Origin: Heterobasidion occidentale | Taxonomy: Eukaryota; Basidiomycota; Agaricomycetes; Russulales; Bondarzewiaceae | Assembly (NCBI GenBank): GCA_039111635.1 | Contig: JBCAQO010000012.1 | Span: 1,178,001-1,242,000 of the forward strand | DNA: 64,000 nt | Direction of reading: 5' to 3' | In this document: piece by piece, positions 23,062 to 35,259 of the stretch | How positions within the stretch are numbered: position 1 is the first letter of the stretch | Layout of the letters: each line of letters begins with the position of its first letter | Notes under the pieces: generated by a model | Database searches by the model: none | What the model was told of the DNA's origin: nothing | The model's input: only the letters and a program-made list of their open reading frames with translations | Program-made: the position numbers and the translations under genes

Positions 23062-25416
23062 ATGACGGGCCATCTAGCTATAGCTTTTGGTCGCGTATTC
23101 TTGATTTTGACTTGTGTCTTTCCCACTGTCTTTGGAGCCGGGACAGCGTCTTCGGTAACGTCTTCTCTCGGTCCTGTAGTTGATCTGGGTTATGCTGCCT
23201 ACGCAGGAAATACGACTTCCCCTGCAGGTATGTTGAACGGCAGTGTGGTATTTTTTGGTGGCATACCGTATGCGCAACCTCCTCTGGGAGATTTACGCTT
23301 CCGTGCTCCTCAACAACTGGATGAGACTATGAATCGCAACCTGAATGTCACCGTCGTCGATGCGAGGAATTTCGCTCCACCCTGCGTCCAGCAGCCTGCG
23401 GAAGTTGGTGTCGGCTCTGAAGGTGCGTACATGACAGGCTTTTCTTTGCTCTTCGCGTTCTTATCTGCTCAAACTGTTCTGTCTAGATTGTTTACACTTG
23501 AATATATGGAAGCCGGCCAATGCGACTGCACAATCCAAGCTTCCCGTTATTGTTTACATCCATGGAGGGGGATTCGACGTCAGGGTACGAATAGTTCGAC
23601 GTTGTTCGTTCTGGCCTAACGTTTTCATCAATTCCAGGGCCCTGAAGGATATCCGCTGTACGATTGGGTTGCGCAGCATCCGACGATCGTGGGAGTGGGA
23701 ATTGCCTATCGTCTGAATGTGCTTGGCTTTTTGGCTGGCTCAGCGGTCGCCGCTGATGGCGATTTGAATACCGGCCTTCTTGATCAACGTGCGGCTCTAG
23801 AATGGGTGCAGCGTCATATCAATCAATTTGGAGGCGATCCTGAACGTGTCACAATCATGGGTGAGAGTGCCGGAGGCGCCAGTGTAGTCATGCAGACAGT
23901 TGCATATGGTGGTAAGCTGTCCATGCGGATTTTTACCTTCCTCGTCAATATATTTACAATCGGTGTCGGCGAGAAAGGCACGAAGCCGGTGCCTTTCAAA
24001 CAGGCCATACCTCATTCCATCGGCTATGGCTCAATGTTGGATCCTCTTTCACCTCTTGCCGAGGAACTATATGGTGATTATGCTCGCTTATTGATGCTGA
24101 TCATTTCACTGAGTACTTCGTTAGAAAATTTTACTTTCGCTGTAGGCTGTTCAAACGCAACGGCTGATACTCTAGGATGCTTGAGGACCGCTTCGCTCGG
24201 TAGGTCATGAGTCCTATCATTTCTTCTGCCGAGAAGCGCTCACCATTCCTTACGCATAGAGTCTATTGTGACCGGAATCAATGCCATAGGGGTCGGTCGT
24301 ATCGGACCTACAGTTGACGGCACTTTCATTCCGGACCTGCCTTCGCGTTTGCTTCGCGATGGGCGCTTCAATACTGTAGACCTTCTCGCGGGACACTGCA
24401 CCAACGACGGGCGCACTTTCGCCGGCGGCCAACCTTCTCAGTTCGTCACCGACGCGGATATCACTGCTCTTACGTTGTCCACTTATCCATTTATTGTAAG
24501 ACTCAAGACTTTCACCCGAAAATACTGACGAGCTGAGGGCCGATTGTTCCATCGCAGACGAATCGAACCTTGGATGCGGTATTCGACTTTTACCCAAAGG
24601 TCAATGCGTCAGGCAGCCCATTCTCCACCGAATATGACCTAGCTGGGACGATTGCTGGAGATATTGTGTTCACTTGCATGTACGCCCAGTACTGTCATAT
24701 CGCCAATTTTCCCACCTCACTGGCGCTCATCATACGTATCAGGGACCAGTACATGGCCGACCGGATGCTCGCGAAGGGAGCGAAGAATGTTTATACATTC
24801 CGGTGGGCTCTACAGATCACGCCTGACATCAATATCTCATCGCATCACAGGTGGAATGTTCCCGATCCGGTACTTTTGGCTGCCAGTCCATATCTTGGTG
24901 TGATGCACACGTCAGATTTGTACTTCTTATTCGATGGTAAGCATCCCTACGACTGGATCTGTTTTGTATTTTGCACTCACATCCCTCAGGTGTCAAGTAC
25001 GTGTGTTGTACGTGCCTCGGCTTGGTTGATCTGAATGATTTCAACAGTTCTGGGCCGAATGCAGGATTCACATTCACGCCGTTCAACCAAGTACGTTGAT
25101 ATCTCGCTCTGCTTTTGGTCTTTTTATGGTATGTTCTAACTATCTAGACGCACAGTCCGAGGCTGTTCTTAACAAAGAAGCTATAGCCTATTGGGCATCG
25201 TTCGTCTCTACGGGCAACCCTTCGAGCCGAAAATCGCCCGGATCGCCCTTCTGGGGGAGCTTCACCGACTCCGGGGAGGCGTCTCGGTCTCGGATGGCTC
25301 TCATGCTAGGGAATAACGACTCTACGCAATCGACCCTCGAGCGTATCTCCCAATTTGAAGTTGACACATGTGCATTCTGGATGCAAGCAGATGTCACTGC
25401 TCAGACAAGGTTATAG
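23062..25416 (+). CDS. Secreted type-B carboxylesterase/lipase
   Basis: Twelve exons (23062-23422, 23487-23584, 23638-23911, 23978-24073, 24146-24199, 24260-24495, 24558-24679, 24743-24802, 24851-24936, 24990-24996, 25048-25090, 25156-25416) give 565 residues with consistent phases. A hydrophobic signal peptide (AFGRVFLILTCVFPTVFGAG) is followed by FFGGIPYAQPPLGDLRFRAP, an oxyanion-hole segment VYIHGGGFDV, the nucleophile motif TIMGESAGGASVV and the catalytic-His region GVMHTSDLYFLFDG. The acidic residue of the relay lies in LAGHCTNDGRTF, where the family usually has Glu; here it appears to be Asp. It should hydrolyse esters outside the cell; the substrate cannot be told. One exon is only seven bases. 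Confidence 0.9.
24990..24996 (+). other. Seven-base microexon of the carboxylesterase gene
   Basis: ctcag|GTGTCAA|gtacgt. With G from the preceding exon and T from the next it encodes Gly-Val-Asn and keeps the frame to SGPNAGFTFTPFNQ. Without it the frame is lost. Confidence 0.6.
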
Positions 25417-28373
25417 ACCTCCATTGCTGATACTGAAGATGCTTGTTGTAAATCACCAGATGTCACATGCGAGTCTCCACATAAATCAATCAGCAGGACG
25501 GTTGTACGGTTGTACCAGCATATTATCTGGCTTTCTAGAGATCTTCGTACGGAGCACTTTCAAAATCTTCGGCGCCATGCTCTATCGTGAGACGATGCAC
25601 AAAGTATTAATCAATCAGCAGGCTTTAACCCTCCTTTGCCATCCCCTCTGGGATCCTATGAGTCAAATGGGATCTTTGTCAGAAGTAAATGGAACAATGG
25701 CGGGATCGTGCAATGGTGTGCTAACGATATGCCTCATTATGGACTTCCAGTCTATCTGCTGATTTCTCGACCCAGGCTGCAATTTCGCCACGTCGATGCA
25801 CGTCGATGCACTCGAAAATGCGTTGCCAAGATCATACGACAGAACGTTGATATCAAGCTGATACTATAACATGCTTTTCTACTTCTAGTCTCAACCGCCG
25901 TTGAATTCTTTCGATCGCCTGTGCACTGTGCAGACGTCCAGCCCCAACCGGCTGGCAATCGGCTGGCTCATTGTCGCATTTGATGATCGCCTTATCGATC
26001 CACCAGTCGACGCGTTCCATTGATGTCTTGACCTCATTTGCGCCTCGTCTGAGCCTTCGCTCCCAGACGAGCTGGTCTCACAACGCTAAGCGTTGGTCCT
26101 CGGTGTTAGGTGTTTTTTGCGTCAACGCTGCAAGTCAAATTACGAACACACGGATGTTCGGAAGAGTACCGACATGTAGGCTTCAAGTCATCACCACGTT
26201 CCTGCTGCTCACCAATCTAGATACTCATTCAACTGTCTCTATATCTCAGATGCAATCTGCACGGCCGCTCTGAGGCCATACATCCATCGCATGGGAGGCT
26301 AGACTCTTCTGCGATAAACATCGCCCAATGAGGGCTTCCAACCAAAGTTAATCGTCATCATGGAAAGGGCTGAGTTGATTCGATCGGCTATGTGAACGTC
26401 GTAGAACGCATCTTTACCAAGAAAACGTCTGATGGTCATTTTGCCACTCCCATACGATTCCGTCTGATGCTCGAAGGAGGCAAGGGGCGAAGATCGATCG
26501 AGTGACCGAGGGGCGTTTTGCCATCGTTCGGAGAATCAGGCCATTACGGTTCACTAATTGTCGACGTGCCACCAGCCCGGCAAGAGAAGCGGGCGATGTC
26601 CGAGAAACAAGGGAAATTGTCACCGGAGGTACGCCTGTAAAGGCCATTGTGACGTCCCTTCCAACGCGTGGCGGGGATCTAGAGGGCGAAAGAAATCTCG
26701 AATCCTTCTGACTGGATCCCTGGACCCGGATAGGCCTAGAAACTCCTTCACCGGCGGGATTAGCAAGGCTGTGGGATGCACAAAAGCCTCACATAGGCAA
26801 AAAAAACAAGGGATCCACAATAGGGGGGCGGCGAACCTGCATACGATGTGAGCCTTCAAGCTTCAAGCTTCGTGCCGCACGCGATCGCTCGCTTTAGTAC
26901 GATTTCCACGGTCTCTTGAACGTGTCGCTTGCCGTATGCATCACTTGACATCGGGCATTGTCCAGATAGGTCCTTTTTCAGCGCTCAAGAAGCAAGAAAA
27001 ACGACGACCCAAGCCAGAACATTGGCTTGCAGACCGAGCCCTGCGTGTGATAGAAAAGGTCACAGCAACGCAGTTCCGTACTTTTGGACTTGTCCAAGAC
27101 CGGTCTAACTGAGGGAGGCAGGGCTGCGTGTCTCGTGGAAACGGTCTTCAAAGGTGACCTATAATCTCCTATAATTTGACATTAGTGTTACTTTGACAAG
27201 CTCGAACGATGCTCACCGCCATCTGTTGCGTATATTGTTCAGATGATATGCCGCCGCAGGTTATGCCAAAATTGGAATCCAGCCAACTTGCAGGGAGAGT
27301 GCGCAGAGAATTTCAACATGTGATGTTTATGAGCTAGAGGCGACGATCTGGGGCGCTGCGGATACGATTGGCCAGCCCCCTTGAAGTAGTCCTCGCCACC
27401 CGATGGCGACAGCTCCTCCATACACGCCGAGAACATTCATAGGATACGTGCAGGCAACACAACGTCCATATCACCGTCGATACGAGAAGTGGGTGCGAAA
27501 AACGTAATGAGTTGTAGGTCCATGGACTGCTACGTGCCCAAAAGCCGATCGCAGTGCGCGGCCAGCCTTGTCTCAGATCGAAAAGGCCAAAAACAGACAA
27601 TGGCACATCAGACGAGGCGGGATCTGTTCGCCAGATCTCGTACGCATTGGCTCTGCGCACTTACGCGCCAAGGTGCGCATGTTGCGTGGGTGTACCTAGA
27701 CCCTTTCGCCCCCCTTGATGAACCGCATCGGGCCCTTCTGATGGGCCGCCCGCCTTGCCAGCATACAAGCCCCCATTCGCTGTATCTCCCAGTGCCAATT
27801 TTTTAACGGGGAAAGAAGTCGTAGAAGGGGGCGCGCAGTACCTCGACCTAATTTTGATGACGCTCCGAAATTCGCCGGGATACATGTACCGCGGCCAGTC
27901 ACAAAGCGAGAACAAACCAGGCGCACTCGCAGACTCGAGCACAGGCGCCCGTTGCGTCGACATCGCAAAGCGCTTCCGCCGGAATCTCATGGCTCGCGGA
28001 AGCACGTTCAGAAGGCCTCGAATCCCGGCACACGCAATTTTTGGCCGCTCATCTTACGGCGTGGGTGGACTCGGCTCTCGATTGGGGACACCACGCTGCT
28101 ACGCCACTGGAGGCGATAGATATCTGGGATAGGTCCCTGGACTTCCCCAGGGCGCCGACTCGGCCTGTCAAGAGCCTCCGGCCTTTCATTGACGAACCAT
28201 CGACGCAAGGGACGCCTATATAAACCCCACGGGGGCTCGCTGTCCTTCATCCCCGATTTAATATCCAAGGCACCGGCCTCTCTAGAACACACATACCTCC
28301 GCGCCAACACCAGCACCCTTCGCGTCTACCTTCTCTCTCTCACCTATTTCCATCCCCTCCGTCTATTGAAAAA
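25417..28373. other. Long intergenic region, no gene recognised
   Basis: About 3 kb between the carboxylesterase and the FHA gene. Several open frames of 80-135 codons exist on both strands, but none shows known motifs, a splice pattern or a paralogue. A short direct repeat cacgtcgatg occurs twice near 25790-25811. The last 150 bases before 28374 are pyrimidine-rich and probably hold the FHA promoter and leader. Confidence 0.5.
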
Positions 28374-28953
28374 ATGTTCAGCGTTATGGCCGGCAAGACC
28401 GTTTCCCTCGCGCCCACGAGTGACAGCGCGCCCTTTACGACGAAATACATCCCGCTCGGCGCGACACCGGTCGTCCTCGGTAGGACGCACACGGCTGACG
28501 GCGCAACGCACACGAATGGAATGTTCGCCCTCGGCGGGGCTCCGTCCAGCGATCTCCCCGTGAGCGAGGCCCACGCGCAGCTCTCCATGCAAAACGGACA
28601 GGTGCGTGAGGCCCGTTGCTGCTTGACCTCCCGAGAAAGCTCACAAGACCCGAAAATGATCGTCGCGCGGCGATCGCGTTCGTTGGCTGGAGACCAGGTG
28701 TACATCGACGACCTCGGCTCGGCGCACGGCACCTGGGTCGACGGCCAGAAAATCAAGATCCCGACGCCGCTTCGAACCGGGTCCATAATCGTGAGCTTCG
28801 CACTTGCAATCCGCGCTTGAGCCCGACGCGCCACTCACAGCGCGGCTCCCATCCCAGGAACTAGGCGTGCAGCGCGAACGCATAGCTAGCACCCCGGCGT
28901 CCATCACGGACGAGTACCTCAAGCCGGTCGCGGCCAAAGTGACCGTTGCGTAG
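28374..28953 (+). CDS. Small FHA-domain protein
   Basis: Three exons (28374-28601, 28698-28790, 28858-28953) give 138 residues, almost all one forkhead-associated domain. The phosphothreonine-binding landmarks are in order: VVLGRTH (Gly-Arg), a Ser-x-x-His equivalent SDLPVSEAHAQL, then VYIDDLGSAHGTWVDGQKI, with the usual S/N-x-G-T turn. A short tail ITDEYLKPVAAKVTVA follows. Proteins of this kind bind phosphorylated partners. No kinase, RING or transmembrane part is present, so it would act as a free-standing adaptor. The start ATG follows a pyrimidine-rich leader and gaaaaa; a second in-frame Met lies five codons later. Confidence 0.85.
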
Positions 28954-30611
28954 ACGCGTGACGGCGGATCCCGATCCCCAATCCTCTGTCATCCTTCCTC
29001 CTCAAGGCCGATTTTTCTTCTCGCTCAAGGCTTCTTGGTTAGTTATGCTGGGTACGCGCTCCAGGCTGTGACTTGAGTACATAGTGCATAGCACCCCAAA
29101 ATTGTTGTATCCGTGTCCCTGTTGTGCAGATCCCATGTATCGTGTTAGACAAGTAGACTTGGTCACGTCATATATTCGATCGGATCGAATCGTACCGAGT
29201 CGTAGAGGCAGATCGGACCGCATGAAGCAGCGATACATCGCCGCGAGAGACACACCACCTAACAGATACAAATCTAGTCAAACACGGAGATGAGCAGACA
29301 AGGTGCTTCAGGACAGAGTCCAAGCCGTGTTGCCGTACCGTGTCGCTGACTTCCCGGTGCGGAAAGCATCCACGACACCGGCACAGAGACAAAGCCAACC
29401 ACAACGCCGCTCGTTCTAGCGAGATCCGCACAGGGCACCCGACGACACCACGTCGCGAGCCGAGTGCACCGGACCGCCCGCACGCCAGGCCCGCACGACC
29501 GCGATCGAATTCGGGAGGCACGAATCGCGCTCGTAGAGACCAACAGAGACCCTGGTGGAGATCATGTCTGAGCGTCAGCAGCGACGCTATCCGCACCGGA
29601 CCTTCCACGCACTCTGCACATATCGCAGAGCTCCGCGGCAACGGCGGCGAGCGACTCCCCCTCCTCCTCGCCCACCTTTTCTTTCTCTCCCTTATGTCTT
29701 CGTGAAACGGCAGGCACGCAACGCGCGAGCTGCACGACGGACAGCAGCCCGCACCATCGCATCGTCCCACCGCTGCATCGCCGCGCCACCACGCTCTGAC
29801 CAGACCAGAGCGCGCACACTTGTGGCGCGAAGCAAGAGCAAAAGCAAAAGCAAGTGCATAGAGCAAGATCAAGCGGAAGCGTGAGAGCAAGCGCGAAAGC
29901 AAGATACAGAAACCCAAAGTCCCGCCCAACCGCCGACATCGCGCTGCGCGCGCGCGCGTCGCGCCTCGAGCCAAGCATCCATCCAAAAACGAGCGAATCC
30001 CGACAGCGGCCGCGCATCCCCGCATCTATCCATGCATCCGACCATCCCTTCATCGACCCAGTCAACGATCTAAGCCAACAGCGAGCGCGTGATCGGCGTC
30101 GGCGTCGGCGTCGGACCTGCGGCGCGGGGGTCCCCGGCGCGAGACGCAGAGGCAGGACACGGAGGCCAGCGCGTTCTCGCTCCGATACGCACAGCAGCAC
30201 GAGCAGAAGGGGAGCCGGAGCCGGCGACGCACAAGAACCTCAACCTCGACGCCTACGACCCAAGGGGGCGTCCACCGACACGACACCGAGCTCCGAGCTC
30301 CGCGCGCGGCCTCGGACCAAAGACAGGGACGCACCCCACAGACAGACAAAGACGCGCCCACGACGCTCCGACTCGCACCCGCGAGCGAGCGCAGCGCACG
30401 CCCCGTCCGCACGTCGCCCTCGCCTGCGCCCGGGCAGGGCAGGGCAGGGCAGGGCGGGACAGCGCAGAACACAACGCAGCTCCGCGCCCGGATCTCCAGA
30501 CCACGCGGCGCCGCCGCAACCCGGGCTCCTCCGAGCGTTATCGCCGCGTCCGACCCGGCACCGTCTCGCAGCCTCGCACGGAGGAATGGGAACGCCAATG
30601 GCGCCGTGCCG

Positions 30612-30613
30612 CT

Positions 30614-30656
<43 letters not shown>

Positions 30657-30658
30657 AG
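30612..30658. repeat. GACACC hexamer microsatellite
   Basis: Seven or so ACCGAC units in tandem. Confidence 0.9.
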
Positions 30659-31282
30659 AATTCCACGCACCTCCGCTCTGCCCCGCACAAGACCCGGCGC
30701 GCTCGCGAACCGCCGCGAGGACGAAACGCGGCGCGCATCATCCCACGTCGGGGGCACGAGCACCCGCGGGGCGCGCCAAAACACGGACGACGGACGACGG
30801 ACAACGAGGGCGGGACATCAGGCAAGCAGGGAGCCAGACCGCGCGCGACCCCCTCCGGGCCTCGCAGCCCTCGACGCGCGCGACCCACGCTACCGCGCCG
30901 CCGCCGCCGCCGCCGCTCCCAGAACGCAGACGCAGTGCTCCGCGCGCTCCCGGGGCCATCGATTGGATCCCGACGACGACGCCGCCGCCGCCGCCGCCAA
31001 GAACCCGACCGAGGAGAAACGCCGAGCGCCAGAGACGCCCGCGCGCAGAAACCAGAACCATTCGCGCGCGCAGAGACGCACGCGCGCGCTGCGGCGCAAG
31101 CAGCCCAACCGCGCGCGCGGCGCTGTGGCGACGGCGAACGGCGAACGGCGGGGCGGGAGCGCCTTCCCCGCCCCGCTCCCCCGCTCTCCGTGTGCGCTTA
31201 TCGCTGAGTACGGCGCGGTGCGGGCTGCGGGTCGTGCGAGAGGCGATGCGAGAGGCGATCAAGAGGCAATCAAGAGGCAATC

Positions 31283-31335
31283 AAGAGCTAGAGCCAGAGC
31301 CAGAGCCAGAGCCAGAGCAGTGCCAGAGCCAAAGT
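31283..31335. repeat. AGCCAG hexamer microsatellite
   Basis: Successive agagcc/agccag units, partly degenerate at the 3' side. Confidence 0.85.
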
Positions 31336-31587
31336 CAGGGCCGACGTCAAGCCCCTGCCCACAGCTGCCCACAGCTGCCCACCGCCATCGCCCGCCAGCG
31401 TCGCGCGCCGTGCGCCGTGCGCGGGAGCCGAGCCAAGCCGAGCCAAGCCGCGCCGCGCCGAGCCGAGCTAAGCACAGGAGAGCCGAGCTGAACACAGGAG
31501 AGCCGAGAAGAGCTGAGCAGAGCAAGAGCCAAGCACAGGAGAGCAGAGAAGAGCCGACGGACGGAGCGGAGCGTGCCCGTGGAGCGA

Positions 31588-31685
31588 GACGTGCGTGCGT
31601 GCGTGCGTCGGTCGGTCGGTCGGTCGGTCGGTAGGTAGGTAGGTAGGTAGGTAGGGCGACGAGCGAGCGAGCGAGCGAGCGAAGA
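31588..31685. repeat. Cluster of tetramer repeats GTGC, TCGG, TAGG, GCGA
   Basis: Four different tetramer tracts follow one another directly: tgcg, then cggt, then aggt, then gagc. Each has four to six units and the change from one to the next is by single bases. Confidence 0.85.
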
Positions 31686-32735
31686 GCGGCGATCAGGTGG
31701 CGGCGTCGGCGTCGGCGTCGGCGGCGAGCTGCGATGCCTTTGCGGTCGTCCTGGTCGTCCTCGAGGAGAGAGGAGGCAAGCAGGCAGGCAGGCAGGCAGG
31801 TAGCCAGAGCCGGGCTTCGACGCGCGCGGCTGTGTGCAGTATGGAGTGTGGGTGTGGGGTGTGGGGTGTGGGCGGGGACGAAGACGAAGACGAGGCCCGA
31901 GACGGAGACGGCGGGGCGGGGAGGGGCGGGGCGGGGCTTGGGTAGCCTCGGTCGAGAGGCGCGCAGGCGCAGGAGGCGACACCGAGTCGCGATCGTGTAT
32001 ATGTGTATGTGTGTGCGTACCTATGTGCGTACATATGTGTGTATGCACGTCTCTGAAGAGAAAGAAAGCGCGATGGGGAGAGAAAGCGCGATGGGGAGAG
32101 AAAGTGAGGCGGAGAGAAAGAGTGGCAGGATCGGCGGGAGCGAGAAGCAGGGAACGAGTCGGGAAGAGGCAGCCAGCTCGATGCGCGCGCGCGCGCGCCC
32201 TAGCATGATTCCTCCAGGGTCGAGCGGGTCGAGCGGGCAGGCAAAGGCCCGCGTCCCGTCGTGCGAGTCGCCCGGGCCTCCCAAAGCCAGCCCGCGAAGA
32301 GAAAAAAAAACAGCAACGCGGAATCTAAGAAGCGACGCCAGTTCGCCGGCGTGTGTGCGAATCGCGCACAGAGGAAAAGCTGCCGACGCAACAGAACAGA
32401 GCAGAGCAGAGCCCGCCCTGTATATGTAAATGAAGGGAGAGCGCGGTGGAGCGCAGGTGCCGAGCAGAGATAAGTGCAGGCGCAGCGGAGGGTCACACGA
32501 CAGGAAATCTCGAAGGGCGTCGAAGGTCGTAGGCCGTCCGTGCGCGGTGCATGAGGCGGGCTGGCCCTCGATTCGCTCGCTCGCTCGCAGCGGATCTAGA
32601 GGCGCGGTGCGAGCCAGGCGCGCCCAGCGAGCGCAAGGCGATACCTATCGAAGCAGACTGGGCGAAGGGAGAGAGAGAGGGAGGACGGGGAGTGCCATGG
32701 TCGGGGCCAGGCCACTCGCTACCCCACAGCCAGGA

Positions 32736-32787
32736 ACCCGAGGTCCGAGTCCGAGTCCGAGTCCGAGTCCGAGTCCGAGTCCGCGCC
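32736..32787. repeat. TCCGAG hexamer microsatellite
   Basis: About eight gtccga units in tandem. Confidence 0.9.
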
Positions 32788-33970
32788 CAATCCGAGCGCC
32801 GCGCGCAGATAGCACTGGGAGAGGCCGTGCACGCCCGCTGTAGGCTGTCAGTGTCCTCGGCGGGCCAGACCGCACCCAGCCCCTGCCCCCGCACATTATA
32901 TACGCCCGCACTCGCGCAACAGCCCACAGCGTAGCGACAGGCAGCGACCCCGCCTCGTCTCGCCTTCTCGCCTTCTCGCCCGCGTGGCCTCCCCACCTGA
33001 TCCCGCTTCCCGTCCACCGTCCACCCACCCCGCCTTCCCCAGCCTTCCCCGCACACATCTGCCGTTCCACTCCCACACCCCCGCGCGAAGCGACGTCTGC
33101 GTTAGCCCTCCCACCCACCCACCCACACACGCACACGCACACACGCACCAGCTGCTATTCCTGCCCCCCCGTTCCCCGTTTCCCCACGCGTCCCGCGTCC
33201 CGTACCCACGCCTCCTCTCTGCCACCCACCCGTCTCGCTCTCTCCACCCCCCTCGGGCGCTCGCCATCCGTCTGCTCCACCCTACACCACCGCCTTACAC
33301 CACCACCACCCCTCCCCCGCGTCAATTCAAATCGCGCCGTGCTCGTCGGTGCTCCCCTGGCTGTCTGTCATCCGTCACCGGCAGCCCCTGTCAGAAGCAA
33401 GCGCCCCGTCACCGTCGTCTTCGCCTCGCCAGCGAACACCCGCACCCGCCCTACTCTCTCCCCTCCCCCTCCTTCCCCCTCCTGCCCACGCACGCGCCCG
33501 CCCATCGCAACCTCCCCGAGCCGCACGCCGCGCTCGCCGTACCTGCTGATCATAGCAGTATAATAAATACCGCACGGGAACGGAGCGGCCGCACAGAGAG
33601 AGCCTAGCCCCATCACTCCGCCCAGCTCCGCCCCTGTCGCCGCCGCTTCTTGCCTGGCCTGCCTAAGTAGTGCCTGCCTGCCTGCCTTCCTCCCTGCCTT
33701 CCTTCCTACCTTCTGGGCTTCTGACGTGCGCCCTCCCCACACCATTCACTCACCCCCTTCCATCTCCATCCACCACCCACCCCCCCCTCCTCCCTCGAGC
33801 TCGCTCGCTCTCTCACGCACTCGCTGTGGTGTGCTTGCCAGTGCTCGGACAGTGCTCGGCTCCCTGTGAGGCCAGCTCACACCACCTGACCACGTGCCCC
33901 TAACTTCCCCTCCCCCTCCTCATCACCCACCCACCACACCTCACCCAAAAAACGCCCCCCCCCTCCCACC

Positions 33971-35259
33971 ATGTCCACAATCTCCCAAACCCACCCCGCA
34001 CCCCTCCCCGCCCCCGCCCACGCGCACCCGCACCCCGTACACCAGCCCTCCCTCCCCACCTTCCCCACACACGCCTTCCCCCCACTCGAAATCACCGCCC
34101 TCCCCGCAAGCACCCGCACGTCATACACCCGCGTCGAGGACGCCCTCACGCGCCCCGGCACCGGCGTCCCGCGCGCTTCCCACGAACATCTACACGAACA
34201 TCTACACGACCGCGACTCTGACAACCAGTCTGATCCCGAGCGCGACCGCGACGCAGGTCAGGAGGAGCAGGGGGACGGGGGCGCAGAGGCGGACGTGGAC
34301 GCGGGCGGGGACGGGGGTGGGGACGGGGGTGGGGACGGGGTGCCGGTGCTGCAGGAGCCGCAGACGGCGCTCACGTTCCTGCTCGTGTCGGGCCGCCGGC
34401 GCAGCATGACGTTCGCGCTTGAGACGACGGTCGGGCGCGTGAAGGAGCTCGCGTGGAATACGTGGCCGAACGGTGCGTGCGTTCGTTCGTTCGTTCGCTC
34501 GTCGTTTAGTGTCCCTTTTTCGTGTCGTTTATTCTTCGCGTCTCTCCAAGTAAACACCGTACTGACTCCATCCATTTATCCATCCATCTATCCATCTATC
34601 CATCTATCCATCCGCTCGCCCGCCCGCCCGCCCGTCCGCCCGCCCGTCCGTCCGCATCTCATCGCACCGCCCCACGTCCCCACCCGTCCGGCCGAACCGC
34701 ACCGCCTCGCCTCGCGCCATCGCCGCCCGGCCGACAGAGTGGCAGGACGAGCGCCCGCCGGCGCCGTCGTACCTCCGCATCCTGCACCTCGGCAAGATCC
34801 TGCAGGACGAGGACACGCTCAGACGTGCGTACCCCCACCTCCCTCCGCTCCTCCCTCCGCTCCTCTCTCCCTCATTCGCGCTCACCCTCGCCCTCTCCCA
34901 CGCTCACGCTCACACTCACGCCCCGCTCCAGAGCTCAACTTCCCGATCACGAACCCCACGCACGCGCACGCCCCCAACGGCGCCCCGCCCGCGCCCGCGC
35001 CCGCCCCGCCGCCACCGCCGACCATCGTGCACCTCTCCGTGCGCGCGAGCGCGCCCCCCGCGGACGACGCGTCCTTCAAGAAGAAGCGCCGGCGCTCGCG
35101 CGGCGCCGCGGGCCTCCTCGGCGTCGGCGGTGGCGGCGGTGGCGGGAACGGAGGTACGGGAGGAAATGGGGGGAGAGGGGGAGGGGGAGGAGGGGGGAGA
35201 GGGGATGGGGGGGAGGGCGCGGGGAGGAGGGGGTGGGGTGCTGTTGTGTTGTTTGTTGA
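33971..35259 (+). CDS. UBL3-like membrane-anchored ubiquitin-fold protein
   Basis: Exon 1 (33971-34472) has a disordered N terminus with an acidic Gly/Asp run, then the ubiquitin-like fold starts: LTFLLVSGRRRSMTFALETT and VGRVKELAWNTWPN. Exon 2 (34738-34824) continues EWQDERPPAPSYLRILHLGK and ILQDEDTLR. Exon 3 starts at 34932 with QLNFPITN and IVHLSVRASAP, followed by a basic KKKRRRSR segment and a Gly-rich linker. This is the fold and order of UBL3/MUB proteins, which are lipid-anchored through a C-terminal cysteine motif and steer cargo to membranes and extracellular vesicles. The expected tail, Gly-Val-Gly-Cys-Cys-Cys-Val-Val-Cys-stop, is present at 35231-35259, but in the frame one base off from the Gly-rich exon. 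Either a small intron or a G-run indel at about 35150-35230 connects them. Confidence 0.8.

Larger units (their letters stand above)
28954..33970. other. GC-rich, microsatellite-packed intergenic region
   Basis: About 5 kb without a recognisable gene. Open frames of several hundred codons exist on many frames at once (for example 29854-31491 on plus and 31347-32048 on minus), but they translate to Arg/Pro/Ala/Gly low complexity and simply reflect a lack of stops in GC-rich DNA. The part from about 33000 is strongly pyrimidine-rich (CCCACC, CTCCCC tracts) and probably contains the promoter and long 5' leader of the UBL3-like gene. Confidence 0.6.

Noticed and set aside
18785..25416. A biosynthetic gene cluster around the carboxylesterase
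   Set aside because: The neighbours are eL20, CSN5 and an OXLD1-type protein, all housekeeping; no synthase, P450 or transporter is present.
29168..32496. Open frames of 200-545 codons on both strands
   Set aside because: Many frames are open at once because the DNA is GC-rich and repetitive. Translations are Arg/Pro/Ala low complexity with no domain, and no intron or start context supports them.
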